Assembly (NCBI RefSeq): GCF_947179165.1
Contig: NC_077246.1
Span: 68,054,921-68,118,920 of the forward strand
DNA: 64,000 nt
Origin: Solanum dulcamara
Lineage: Eukaryota; Streptophyta; Magnoliopsida; Solanales; Solanaceae
Reading direction: 5' to 3'
How positions within the stretch are numbered: the first letter of the stretch is position 1; each line of letters opens with the position of its first letter. Below, in pieces: positions 12,940 through 23,449 of the stretch. The notes beneath the pieces were generated by a model. It did no database searches, had not been told where the DNA came from, and saw nothing but the letters and a program-made list of their open reading frames with translations. A program made the position numbers and the translations under genes.

Positions 12940-14391
12940 GTGGGGTACAAATGGGTCTTTGTACGAAAACGAAATGAGAAAAATGAAGTCGTAAGATATA
13001 AAGCACGACTTGTGACACAAGAATTTTCGCAAAGGGAAACATATTCTCCTATGGTAGATGTAATCACTTTCAAGTATCTTATAAATATGGCAGTTCATGA
13101 AAAACTTGACATGTATCTGATGGATGTCGTTACAGCTAGGGGTGTACATAGGTCAGTTTGGTTTGATTTTTCATTAAAAAATAACCAAACCAATTATGTC
13201 GATTTATTAAACTTATAAATCAAATCAAACCAATCTAATGTCGATTTTTTCGATTTCGATTTTAGTCGGTTCTTTCAGTTTTCTCAATTTTTTGATTTTT
13301 TTTAATTTTTCTTACAATTACACCGTGATTGAAAAATAGATCAAATTGAAGAGGTTGTTCCTTGATCATGTAATTTAATGTCGCACTTGAAGTTCTCAAT
13401 TGAAAGTTGTTCCCTTGATCGTGTGATTAAATTGCTTAAAGAGATCTCAAAGACACCTGAATAAATAAATAAATAAATAAAACATAAGATGTACAATGTC
13501 ATTTTCAAGACACTGTCTTAGAAAAATATACCAACAACTCACGAAAAGATACAACATATGCCAATTTTTTAAGTCATATTACAACATCAAATATGAAATA
13601 ATATATGTAAACATTGAAAGTTATAAACTAATTTAAAAAATACTTACAAAGTATATTATAATTAATATTTTTTTTGTGTATAAAAAATATAAAATTATAT
13701 ATGTATTATGTCGGTTCGGTTTGACTATTTTCTATTATTACCAAACCAAACCAACAATGATCAATTTATTTTTTTCAAGGCCAAATGACAAGTCATTTTT
13801 TTTGTCGGTTTGACTTGGTTCGTCGATTCGGTTTGACTTGATGGTTTGGCTGGTACACCCCTAGTTATAGCCTATTTATATGGCTCTCTAGACAATGACA
13901 TTTTTATGAAAATTCTCGAATGATTTAAAATGCCTGAAATGTATAAAGATTCTCAAGAAACTTGTTCAATAAAACTTCAAAAATTCTTATGCGGGTTGAA
14001 ACAATCAGAACGAATATGGTACAATCTTCTTAGCGAATATTTGCTAAAAGAAGAATTTAAAAATGATCCAACTTGCTCTTGTGTCTTTATGAAAAGGTCC
14101 AGATCTGAATTTGTCATAATAGCAGTATATATTGATGATTTAAATATTACCAGAACTTCTGAAGAACTTTCAAAGATAGTAAAATGTCTGAAAAAGGAAT
14201 TTGAAATGAAAGACCCCGGAAAGATAAAATTTTATTTTGGTCTACAAATTAAATATTTTGCAAATGAGATATTTGTCCATCAATCAACATATACTGAAAA
14301 TATTTTAAAAAGATTTTACATGGATAAAGCACATCCACTGAGTACCCCAATGGTTGTAAAATCTCTTGATATTCATAAAGATCCATTTTGA
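12940..14391 (+). pseudogene. Copia element 1 reverse transcriptase, interrupted
   Basis: The first block (12940-13136) encodes the KWVFVRKRN and YKARLVTQEFSQ motifs that open the copia reverse transcriptase. It is broken by a MITE at 13137-13863 and resumes at 13872 with YLYGSLD, then a block with LYGLK-like 'LCGLKQSERIWYN' and the catalytic box YIDD (YVDD in most relatives). A stop follows 'DIHKDPF' at 14389-14391. The domain runs on, with the frame interrupted by a further stop near 14578, into RNase H. Confidence 0.88.
13137..13863. mobile_element. hAT-type MITE nested in the reverse transcriptase
   Basis: A 727-bp insert has terminal inverted repeats TAGGGGTGTAC / GTACACCCCTA. It is flanked by an 8-bp target-site duplication GTTACAGC (13129-13136) and GTTATAGC (13864-13871, one mismatch). 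The YAGGG-type termini and 8-bp duplication are the mark of the hAT superfamily. Excising it in mind restores the copia reading frame (VVTA then YLYG). The interior is AT-rich with 'ggtttggtttga'-type motifs and no transposase. Confidence 0.88.
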
Positions 14392-14592
14392 CCTTATAAA
14401 AATGATGAAGAGCTTGTTGGTGCTGAAATACCATATCTTAGTGCAATTGGTGCATTAATGTATCTTACCAACAATTCTAGACCAGATATAGCTTTCTCTG
14501 TAAACTTGTTAGCAAGATTTAGTTCTTCTCCAACACGAAGACACCGGAATGGAATTAAGTATATATTCAGATACCTCTAAGGGACCACCGAT

Positions 14593-15129
14593 ATGGGACT
14601 GTTTTACTCAAATGAATCCATGTTACAATTGATTGGTTATGTAGATGCAGGATATTTGTCTGATCCCCATAAAGGTCGATCGCAGACAGACTACTTATTT
14701 ACATGTGGTGGTAAAGCTATATCATGGCGTTCAACAAAGCAAATTATGATTGTCACTTCCTCAAATCATGCAGAGATAATAGTCATTCATGAAGCAAGTC
14801 GAGAATGCGTTTGGTTAAGATCAATAACTCAACACATTCAAGATATATGTGGTCTTTCTTCGAAAAGAGATGTTTCAATAATATTGTATGAAGACAATGT
14901 TGCATGTCTAACTCAATTGAAGGGAGGATACATCAAAGGAAATATAACAAAACATATTTCACCAAAATTCTTTTTTACTCATGATCTTCAAGAGAAAGGT
15001 GAAATAGATGTTCAACAAGTTCGTTCAAGTGATAATTTAGCAGATATGTTCACCAAGGCATTGCCAACTTCAATATTTGAGAAATTGAGATACAAGATTG
15101 AAATGCGTTATCTTCGAGATATTAAATGA
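14593..15129 (+). pseudogene. Copia element 1 RNase H domain
   Basis: The frame encodes the copia RNase H with YVDAGYLSDPHKGRSQTDY, SWRSTKQ, YEDNVACL, TKHISPKFFFTH and the C-terminal LADMFTKALP. It ends at a stop beside the motif 'catcagggggagtaaaa'. An upstream stop near 14578 separates it from the reverse transcriptase. It belongs to the element's former Pol polyprotein. Confidence 0.88.
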
Positions 15130-15294
15130 TATCTTCATCAGGGGGAGTAAAATAAACGTTATACTATTTTTTTCTTAACCAAGATTTTATCCCACTGAAT
15201 TTTTCTGGTAAGGTTTTAATAAGGCAGCAACCAATGCGTATTACAAATAATCATTCACATATTTTTCTTTTGTACATGAACATTCAAGGAAGAG

Positions 15295-15555
15295 TGTTGT
15301 AAACAAGTAGATGTCCATAGGACCCATTATTACTATAGATCAAGAGTAATTTCACTGTAGCTCACGCATTTTATTACTGTAGATCGTTCGTTTGCCTATA
15401 AAAAGGCATCGCATCTGCAATACGAAACATACAGAAAAGATTACTACTCTACTTTCTCGTTCTGTCATATTTATTTCTCTCTCTCTCTCTTCCTCTCCCT
15501 TTATTATAATTTCTTTTCTTTGCTATCTATACATCCTTATTATTATTTTATAATA
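15295..15555 (+). repeat. 3' LTR of copia element 1
   Basis: It starts TGTTGTAAACAAG after the polypurine tract and ends TTATAATA before the AAATG duplication. A TATA-like 'cctataaaaaggcatcg' lies near 15397. The LTR also holds a short CT microsatellite near 15477-15500. Confidence 0.88.
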
Positions 15556-15560
15556 AAATG

Positions 15561-17300
15561 AAGGTTTTTTTTTAATCTTCTTAAAAGATTATATTATATG
15601 TTAAAATGGAAATGAAATTATTTCAACATATAATTTATTAGAATCAATACATAGATTGAGTGAAAACAGGAAGAGATTTTATTTATAAGTCTCCTTGATT
15701 ACGAAGTCGCCTTTGTTAGGGATCATTTTATTCATAAAACATTTTTATGCAAATTTAAATGTAGTTGAGTTTCAACACGAATATTGTATACCTAATGAAA
15801 AATAAAAATAAATCATCTACGATAATTCATATACCATATATTTTTACTTGTTTTTATATTATTGTGGTATTCGAATTAGTTTGTACACATTTCAATTAAT
15901 TTTATGAGATAATGTGTTAATTTTCACCAGTCAGATCGAACTAACCCACGCAGAGAGGGCAAGGTTGGGTTGGGTTCATCACAAAACCAAATATGTATCA
16001 TCTTAGCTGATACATATTTCTTAACCCACAGATTGGTCGAATTGAATATTTTCTTAACTGAAACGGTCCAACTCAGCCCCCTTAATACTCATATGTCTAA
16101 ATAAAACTCGAACTCATAATCTTTACTTGGTTTGATAGTTATTATGTATTGTTTCATAATATATCGTATTATAATATATTATTTTAATAAATATAATATT
16201 TAAATAGATTGTATCATTCTCCGTCGTTACATAATGTCACATATCCGTAATTTGAATGATAAACCTACAGAAAATTATAAGGTACGAAGTAAAGCTACAA
16301 TGAAATGGTAGGGTAAGGAATTATTAAATAATAAGTAAAGACAAAATAAGAAGAAATTATTAAGGTAATGACGTGATCACACCAAATCAATCATTATACA
16401 AAATGAGTCTTTTCGTCGTAACCTAACGATAGATTTAAACGATATAATACAATAGAATTTAAGTAACAATCAAAATAAACATTTTATTTAGATTAAAAAC
16501 ATAATACAATACAATAGATAATAACCATCCAAACATTATATTTAAGGTTAAAAATGATGGGTTTTTACTATCCGAGAACTCCGTCTTGCTTTTTTAATCT
16601 TCCTCTTAAAAGATTATATTATATGTTAAGATGGAAATGAAATTTTTTCGACATATAATTTTTTGGAATCAATACATAGATAGAGTAAAAACAGAGTGGG
16701 ATTTTATCTATACGTGTACTTGGGTACGGAGTTGTCTTTGATAGAAATCATTTTATTCATGAAACTTTTTGATGCAATCTAAATTAAGTCGAGTTTTGAT
16801 GCGAATATCGAACACCGGGTGGAAATAAAAAGAAATCATCTACAATGATTCATATAACACAATCTTACTCTTTTTTTTAACTATGATATTCGAATCAGTT
16901 TGTACACATTTTAATTAATTTTATGAGATATGTATTATTTCCGATCAGTCGAATGGAACTAAACCACGTAGAGGGACAAGGTTGGGATATGTTCATCATA
17001 AAACCAAACCTGTATGGTCTTAGTTGGACTACAAATGGCCTATAATTGATTCAACCAGATAATTTCTTGTCACTCTTGAATAGATTATCTAAATCAGTTT
17101 GATCAGCAAGAACCCAATCTTACGTGAACCTAACTATATTCGAATAAGTCCAACATAGTTGCCTCCCCCCTCCCAACCCCAAACTAGTAACTAACCTGGA
17201 CCCCGAATTGATCAAATTGAATATTTTCTTAATTGAATCGATCCAACTTAACTTCTTAATGCTCATATATCTAAATAAAACTTGAACTCACAAACAATTG
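15561..17300. repeat. Tandem duplication, ~1.02-kb period
   Basis: 'aatcttcttaaaagatta' at 15574 and 'aatcttcctcttaaaagatt' at 16598 open two diverged copies. Both continue with 'tatattatatgtta', 'atcaatacatagat', 'gaagtaaagcta'-free spacers, 'ttttatgagat', 'caaggttggg' and the closing 'ctaaataaaac.tgaactca' (about 16100 and 17275). Both copies are non-coding. Copia element 1 ends exactly where the first copy begins, so the insertion may have removed or separated part of the first unit from its flank. Confidence 0.75.
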
Positions 17301-18400
17301 AAAATAAGAGTGCTTACTGTCCAAGCAACCCGGTATCGTTTTATATAGAAATCTTGAATATCTCTCTCTATATATAAAGAAGAAACATAGACAAAGTGAT
17401 GTGGCATCCCTCTATGGTCTCCATTTATATTTATCTTTTTTCTCCTTTTTTTCGACATTTTTCTCCCCTTTTTTGTGCATTTTTGGGGGATTAATTTTTG
17501 CTACAAATGGATTATCAATTAAACGTCAATTAAATGTAGAAATCAAATGCATTAAAGCCTAATTAAATCTGAACCAACCCACATAGCAACATTTCCCTTC
17601 ATGCTAAATTAAATCTTTTTGTAATAAAATTCAATCAAGTACAATAAAAAAAAACACTTAATACTCATTCAATTATAATTACTCGAGTATAAGTTTTCTT
17701 TCTTTTTCATATTATGTAACTAATTTCTTTGGTCACTATAAATAATAAACAAAAGTTCTCCGCTGCATAACATTTTGCATTTTTCCATTTCATAGCTTCC
17801 TTCTCAATTCTTCTTATTTATTTTTTCTTATCCTTTTTTCATTTCATTATTGATGTTTTTGCTACAATTACTAACTATATATACAATTTTGATGCCTAAT
17901 TTTTATTTGTTAGGAAGTTGAAGAGAGCGACATGTAGATGACATTATTTATAAAAAGTATTAGTTAGATTAAAGCTTGAAGAATACGCAATCATTAGCAA
18001 TATATTAATTTTAATTTTTATATGTCTGTTGCAAGCATGTAGATAGTTATAGTGTAAATTCAAATGTATCAATTTTATCCTTTTTCGAAGAAATGCCCTA
18101 TTTTAAATTTTAAGAATAATTGCATCAATTTAATATCAAATTTTGGTCACTTTTCCATTATTGTTATTATTATTTATTCTTTTCATCTCAAAATAATTGA
18201 TATTTAATTTACTAAGACATTTATTTTCACAATATAATTAGAATAGTTATTCTAACAATAAAATAAATAGGAAATAAGGAGAAAAATTCAAAAGAGGGAG
18301 AAAAAGGTAATTCGGTTTTATATTGAATTTTGATAAATATCTATATTTTATTTAAAACCGGAGTTATATATGCACAACTTAATTAAAGACACATTAGATG
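17300..18400. other. AT-rich non-coding stretch
   Basis: I see no gene, tRNA or terminal repeat structure here. It holds scattered poly-A and poly-T runs. Confidence 0.5.
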
Positions 18401-18429
18401 ATAATGTTGGAGAGGGGGGGGGGGGGAAG

Positions 18430-18900
18430 CACCACAACTAAAGTTTGATATGATAATTAATAATGAAAATAAATTGGACACGAGAATTCTACGTGGAAAC
18501 CCTTCAAACAGATAGAGGGGAAAAAAACACGGGGTAGAAGAATTTTACTATGATAATATGGGAGTACAATGCTCTCAAATACAAGGAGAAAACAACAATA
18601 AACGCTTCTCTCTTGTAAAATGAATAACTCACTAAAGAGGACACTCAAGACTACAATATTTATCTTGGTGTATAACTCTCTTTGTGTTCTTACTCTTTTC
18701 AATTATATTTTTTGGGGATGATCTAAATGAGGGCAAGAGACCCTCTATTTATAGAAAATTGAAAACGCGTAAAATACGCTTTTTCGTGTAAAATACGCGT
18801 TTTCTTGTCAAAAATTGCTAAAGAAAGCAACAACTTTTAAAAAGCGTAAAATACGCGTTTTCTTCTTGGACGGTGTATGTGTACCTCTCTTTTTGACTTT
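18430..18900 (-). mobile_element. LTR-like fragment, minus orientation (possible solo LTR)
   Basis: Read on the minus strand, this has the order of a copia LTR. There are three copies of a near-palindromic motif 'gcgtaaaatacgc' (18767-18779, 18785-18804 in variant form, 18844-18863), then a TATA box 'ctataaatagagggtc' near 18748. A leader follows, ending in the 'tttccacgtagaattctcgt' stretch typical of the R-U5 region of Tork/Tnt1-like elements. A 14-base G run precedes it at 18414-18426. Exact ends and a target-site duplication were not found, so fragment versus solo LTR is open. Confidence 0.45.
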
Positions 18901-19477
18901 CTTGGAGATAAATCCTTTACAATTGAAAAAGATATGATATTTGAATGAATTAAAATCTATATTTATATATAATATAAAGCTAGAGTTGGGAGTGGTGATG
19001 TGTCATGCCTCTAAAGCCAAGAATGACATTTATCTTTCTCAAACTTTTGATATTTTTCTTAATTTTTTCTATTTGTATAATTTACTAGAAAATTTAAAAA
19101 ATATTTCTTAATTATCCATTTATTTTTCAGTTTAAACTTTCCAAAAGTAATTATCATGAATTTAATGATTTATTGATAATTTATAATCCAATAATATTAT
19201 AGTCTCTCTTTTCCTAAAAAATTTATGTATTCCATTTCTTTAACGTTAACAATTTTTTCCTTTTGTACATGATCTCTATTAACATGCCCCTTTATTGTTC
19301 GGGAAATATATTTATCTATTTTTCAATTTTTTTACCCCTTTTAATGAGTAATTGTTCAGTTATTTTTTTTACTTTTATATCAGTTTTCCACATTTTAAAT
19401 TTCTACATACGTTCGTTCTTATTCCATTACATCTCATTAATTCAGCAAAAGTGTAAATGAAAACAATATCAAATCAT

Positions 19478-19640
19478 CAACATGAGTTGTGGTGGAACTG
19501 CTTCATCCTTAATCAGCGGTGTCGAGTTTGAGCCTTGGGTATGGAAAACATTCCGTTGGAAGCGCCACCCTTAAATGGGCCTTGCAGTGTGTGATCCGAA
19601 TTTAGTCAGGGCTCCATGAACTCCGGGTGGGAAACTAAAA
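19478..19640 (+). repeat. SINE (SolS-like, tRNA-derived)
   Basis: The head has 'gttgtggtggaactgcttca' and a B-box-like 'gagtttgagcc' at about 19526. The body contains 'gggtatggaaaacattcc', 'aagcgccacccttaaatggg' and 'ctccgggtgggaaac', which I recognise as a solanaceous SINE. Confidence 0.75.
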
Positions 19641-19779
19641 TAGAAAAGGATATCACATCCGTAGCAAGCCTATGAATATTAGTAAAGCTATACACACCCT
19701 TGCCATTTCAAAAATAAAAATGATTATCTTTTTAGGTATTATATTGGATAGTAAAGGTAAGATTGATAGTGAGTTTACG

Positions 19780-19885
19780 ATATATTTTTGAGACGATTCT
19801 CTCAATAATTTTTTTTTATTCTCGAGGTTTGAACTTGAGACTTGTTTAAGGATGCGTGAAATCTTAACCATCCCACCACAAATCA
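19780..19885 (-). repeat. SINE head (tRNA-derived), minus strand
   Basis: Read on the minus strand it has an A-box-like 'gtggtgggatggttaag', then 'agttcaaacctcgag' as B box. The 3' extent is unclear. It lies about 150 bp from the opposite-strand SINE at 19.5 kb. Confidence 0.6.
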
Positions 19886-19889
19886 TATT

Positions 19890-21069
19890 TTGGGGTGTGG
19901 TTGTTGATACATATATTTTATTCGTTCATCATTTGGAAAGGAACTAGATGATATTTTTATCATTGATGTTTTATTCATCACATAAGCTATAGGGCAAAAG
20001 CAAAATATATATTTTTTGATCAACTATTTGTGGTTTATGTCATTACTAAAAGAGTACAGGAAAAAAAAATGAACTGATACATTTAATTGATTTTTATTTT
20101 TATTTTAGTTTTCTTTTTCTTTTTTCAATGTTTATTTCTTTATTCTTTCAGTTTTTATTTAAGAGAAATGAAAAAAAAATAACCCTTAAAAAACGTTTGT
20201 GTCACAATTCATACCAAGAAGGGGTTTGGGAGAAAATAAAAATGGGTTACATCTCATAGCTTTAAATTATCATATGCTTTTCATTACTTATTTATTTTAT
20301 GTTATTTCTATATTCCAAAGTTAAATTGGTTGTTTTTATTTAACATGGAATATTTTCCACATTCATTCTTTAAAAAACAGGATATGGAAGAATTATAGAA
20401 AGTTGTTTGGTTTTGTTAAGTTGATTTTTTAATCTAAAAATTAGGTATGACATCAATTACTTATTAAGTTTATATTTTTTTTTAGTAACTGTTCGAATTG
20501 ATGTGCGTAAAATTGAATCGAAAAAAATATTATTAGTTTATTGCTATTGATTTATTGGATTAGCGGTTATTGAATGATTTTCTAAAAAGTAATTATTGGG
20601 TTATTGATTTGATATTAATTTTATAATATTGGGTTATTGGATAAGCCGATAACCTATTAAAACTACAATAGTTTACTATTTTAGTTTTTAATTTTTTACT
20701 CATACACAAATATCAAATAAAAAATATTAATATAAATATATAATCATTTAATCACTATATAATACTATTTAAGGTTTAATATTTTAGCGGATTTGCAAGT
20801 TGCTACATAGCTGCTTCAAGATTCGTATATTATTTTAAAAGCTTCTATTATTGATTAACTCGAAAATCAAATAATTATTCATCAATCGATAAATCAAAAA
20901 TCAATAACAAATATTTTATTGATTTGATTATCAATTTAACGTATTTAAAAATAAAAAATTAATAATCAAATCAAACCGATACGAAGCAAGTATACACTAG
21001 TGTGGAAATACAATAAAAACCCTTTTTCCCATTTGTTCTCTTCTTCTGCTTCTCTGAACTCTCACATCA
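19890..21069. other. Region upstream of homoserine kinase, with a MITE-like repeat
   Basis: About 20470-20990 is a decayed AT-rich repeat ('ttgggttattggataagccg', 'tcaaatcaaaccgatacga') related to 30110-30735. The last ~70 bases before the start codon hold the homoserine kinase leader, including a CT-rich stretch 'ctcttcttctgcttctctg'. No clear TATA box can be assigned. Confidence 0.5.
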
Positions 21070-22215
21070 ATGGCTATAACCTATCAATCTCCCATGAAAC
21101 TCAACTTCACCATTTCTAATGGCTTCTCAAATCCAATCCCTAATTCTCCTTCTCTTTATCCCATCAATACCCATTTCTCATTTGGATTCAATATCTCATC
21201 CGTCTCCTCTAAAACCCAAACCCATATCACAGTACCCGAACCCGAACCCGTTTTCACCTCCGTCAAGTCGTTTGCTCCGGCCACCGTCGCTAATCTTGGT
21301 CCGGGTTTTGATTTCCTTGGATGCGCCGTTGATGGAATCGGAGATTTTGTAAATCTTCGGGTTGATCCAGATGTTAAAGCTGGGGAGGTTTCGATTTCTG
21401 GTATCTCCGGTGCTGGAAATAAGCTTAGCAAAGACCCTTTATCGAATTGTGCTGGAATAGCTGCTATTTCTGTTATGAAGATGTTGAATATACAGTCCGT
21501 TGGTTTATCAATTTCGCTTGAAAAAGGGTTGCCGTTGGGTAGTGGACTTGGGTCTAGCGCCGCCAGTGCTGCGGCGGCGGCGGTGGCTGTGAATGAGCTT
21601 TTTGGTCGGAAATTGAGTGTTTCTGATCTTGTTCTTGCTGGGTTGGAATCGGAAACGAAGGTTTCGGGTTATCATGCTGATAATATAGCACCTTCGATTA
21701 TGGGTGGTTTTGTGTTGGTAAGAAGTTATGATCCATTGGAATTGATTCCATTGAAGTTTCCATATGAAAAAGAATTGTTCTTTGTGCTTGTGAATCCGGA
21801 ATTCGAAGCTCCAACGAAGAAGATGAGGGCGGTATTGCCATCGGAGGTGACAATGTCGCATCATATATGGAATTGTAGTCAGGCTGGGGCGTTGGTGGCT
21901 GCGATATTGCAGGGGGATTCGAGGGGTTTAGGGAAGGCGTTATCATCGGATAAGATTGTGGAGCCGAGGAGAGGGCCATTGATTCCAGGGATGGATGGAG
22001 TGAAGAAGGCGGCGTTGAAGGCTGGGGCGTTTGGTTGCACTATAAGTGGAGCTGGACCGACTTTGGTAGCAGTGACGGATGATGAAGAGAGAGGGAGAGA
22101 GATTGGGGAGAAAATGGTGGAGGCGTTTATGAAGGAAGGGAACTTAAAGGCTTTGGCTATGGTGAAGAAGCTTGATCGGGTTGGTGCTCGGCTTGTTAGT
22201 AGCAATCCAAGATGA
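21070..22215 (+). CDS. HSK: Homoserine kinase, plastid
   Basis: It phosphorylates homoserine with ATP to O-phosphohomoserine, the branch-point substrate for threonine and methionine synthesis in plastids. It is an intronless 381-residue GHMP-family kinase. Residues 1 to about 60 are Ser/Thr/Pro/Asn-rich and poor in acid, as expected of a chloroplast transit peptide. The mature part opens with FAPATVANLGPGFDFLG (68-84). The GHMP phosphate-binding loop PLGSGLGSSAASA lies near 155-167, and the C-terminal GCTISGAGPTLVAV motif near 324-337. Length and motif order fit plant homoserine kinases. In Arabidopsis the single gene is DMR1, whose mutants resist downy mildew. Long open frames on the opposite strand are shadows. 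Confidence 0.97.
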   Translation: MAITYQSPMKLNFTISNGFSNPIPNSPSLYPINTHFSFGFNISSVSSKTQTHITVPEPEPVFTSVKSFAPATVANLGPGFDFLGCAVDGIGDFVNLRVDPDVKAGEVSISGISGAGNKLSKDPLSNCAGIAAISVMKMLNIQSVGLSISLEKGLPLGSGLGSSAASAAAAAVAVNELFGRKLSVSDLVLAGLESETKVSGYHADNIAPSIMGGFVLVRSYDPLELIPLKFPYEKELFFVLVNPEFEAPTKKMRAVLPSEVTMSHHIWNCSQAGALVAAILQGDSRGLGKALSSDKIVEPRRGPLIPGMDGVKKAALKAGAFGCTISGAGPTLVAVTDDEERGREIGEKMVEAFMKEGNLKALAMVKKLDRVGARLVSSNPR

Positions 22216-23280
22216 TCAATCAATTAATCAACTATGCCTCAATTCCAAACGAGATTGGTATTAGTTGTATGAATCATATATGTATCTTTTCACTATATCA
22301 TGCTATGTAGGATGATATGTAGGAATTTGAGTGCAATAATCTTACCTCGTGAGATAGAGAGGCAATTAATCTGCGTACACTCTACACTCTGCAAATCTCA
22401 CTTGTGGAATCACACTAGATGTGCCGATGTTGATTAAGTATTGGTCATTGAGAAGTCAAGCTGATTACTGAGCAAATAAAAGAGTTAGAAGTTGTCATTT
22501 TTACATGGCTTACTTGTCAATTGATTGGTATTCTTGATTTGCCTTTCTGGAGAACATTTTGTTCATTATTTATGTTGCAATATGTCGAATGTCACTTGCA
22601 GTTTTGAAATTTTTCCTGGATTTACCTGTTCTTCCTTCAGATTTGGACTTTTTTAAAAACAGTTAGTTTGCTTTCCTTTCAAAAGCATGCTTTCACATAT
22701 AACATGGAATGAGCAGTATCTAAGCGCGTGAATGTTATCTGTGTTCATTATGATCTTGCAATACTATTCCTGATTCTTCAACTTGCTGATTATAGCTGCC
22801 AGAACCAATCTATTCATGAGCCATATGCTACCAAGGTAATTACACAAGATCGATGTAATCGATCCACCACTAAGAATCATCTACGAGTGTCTTAACATGT
22901 ATAGGTGCAGAAAGAGATTCACAAAGCATGCTTACTGAAAATAATGAAGCACTGCTTCAGTGCATTGCAGAGCTGTGTAGTGAATCTGCAGCAAATCAAC
23001 AATGATTTGTGTTTCTTGGTTGTTTCTTTCTTCCTTTTCGATTGTCCTTCCAAAAAAGATCTCCAAATTCTCTATATTCCCTTATCACTGGTTTGATGTA
23101 CAAAATTTATCCTATGGAATCTGGATTTCCTTTTCTTTACCATTACACTGCAATATTTACTCACTGTTCTTTATTTAGTCTCATGTTACAAAGACTAGTT
23201 TTTTATTCAACTTTGCTCTGATTCTATAATCCATACTTCTTTCCCCTTCTTAACAAATATCTGCATTCTGCAACATTAAC
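22216..23280. other. 3' flank of homoserine kinase
   Basis: It is moderately GC-richer than the surroundings and probably contains the 3' UTR. I found no coding exon. Small open frames around 22905-23220 have no recognisable product. Confidence 0.5.
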
Positions 23281-23284
23281 TTTT

Positions 23285-23443
23285 TGATTTGAAGAATAAG
23301 AAAGGGGCAAAGGCAACTGGTGCACGAAGCATCAGGTGTTAGCAGGATCTGGTGAAGTGCCGCACCTCCGAGGGTGTGATGTAGATAGTCTATCCTAATG
23401 CAAGCATTAGTGTTTGCTTCCACGGCTCGAACCCGTGACACAG
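23285..23443 (-). repeat. SINE (Au-like)
   Basis: Read on the minus strand it carries 'cacgggttcgagccgtgg' (B box), 'gactatctacatcacaccct', 'ggatcctgctaa' and 'gatgcttcgtgcaccagt'. This order and wording matches the Au SINE family found in Solanaceae and other plants. It lies downstream of homoserine kinase. Confidence 0.75.
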
Positions 23444-23449
23444 CTTTGT

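Larger units (their letters stand above)
9253..15555 (+). mobile_element. Ty1/copia LTR retrotransposon 1 (decayed, complete ends)
   Basis: This is a full element with both LTRs, flanked by a perfect 5-bp target-site duplication AAATG (9248-9252 and 15556-15560). The 5' LTR is 9253-9428 (176 bp) and the 3' LTR 15295-15555 (261 bp). A primer-binding-type motif 'ttatcag.acga.gctc' follows the 5' LTR, and the polypurine tract 'aaggaagag' directly precedes the 3' LTR. Gag-like sequence lies around 10.5-11.1 kb and GAG-pre-integrase/integrase remnants around 11.7-12.4 kb. Reverse transcriptase follows at 12940-13136 and 13872-14391, and RNase H at 14400-15129. Many stops and frameshifts make it inactive. 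It is the same lineage as element 2 at 37-43 kb. Confidence 0.92.

Noticed and set aside
21508..22223. Long antisense open frames over homoserine kinase
   Set aside because: Shadows caused by the codon composition of the sense gene; no independent similarity.
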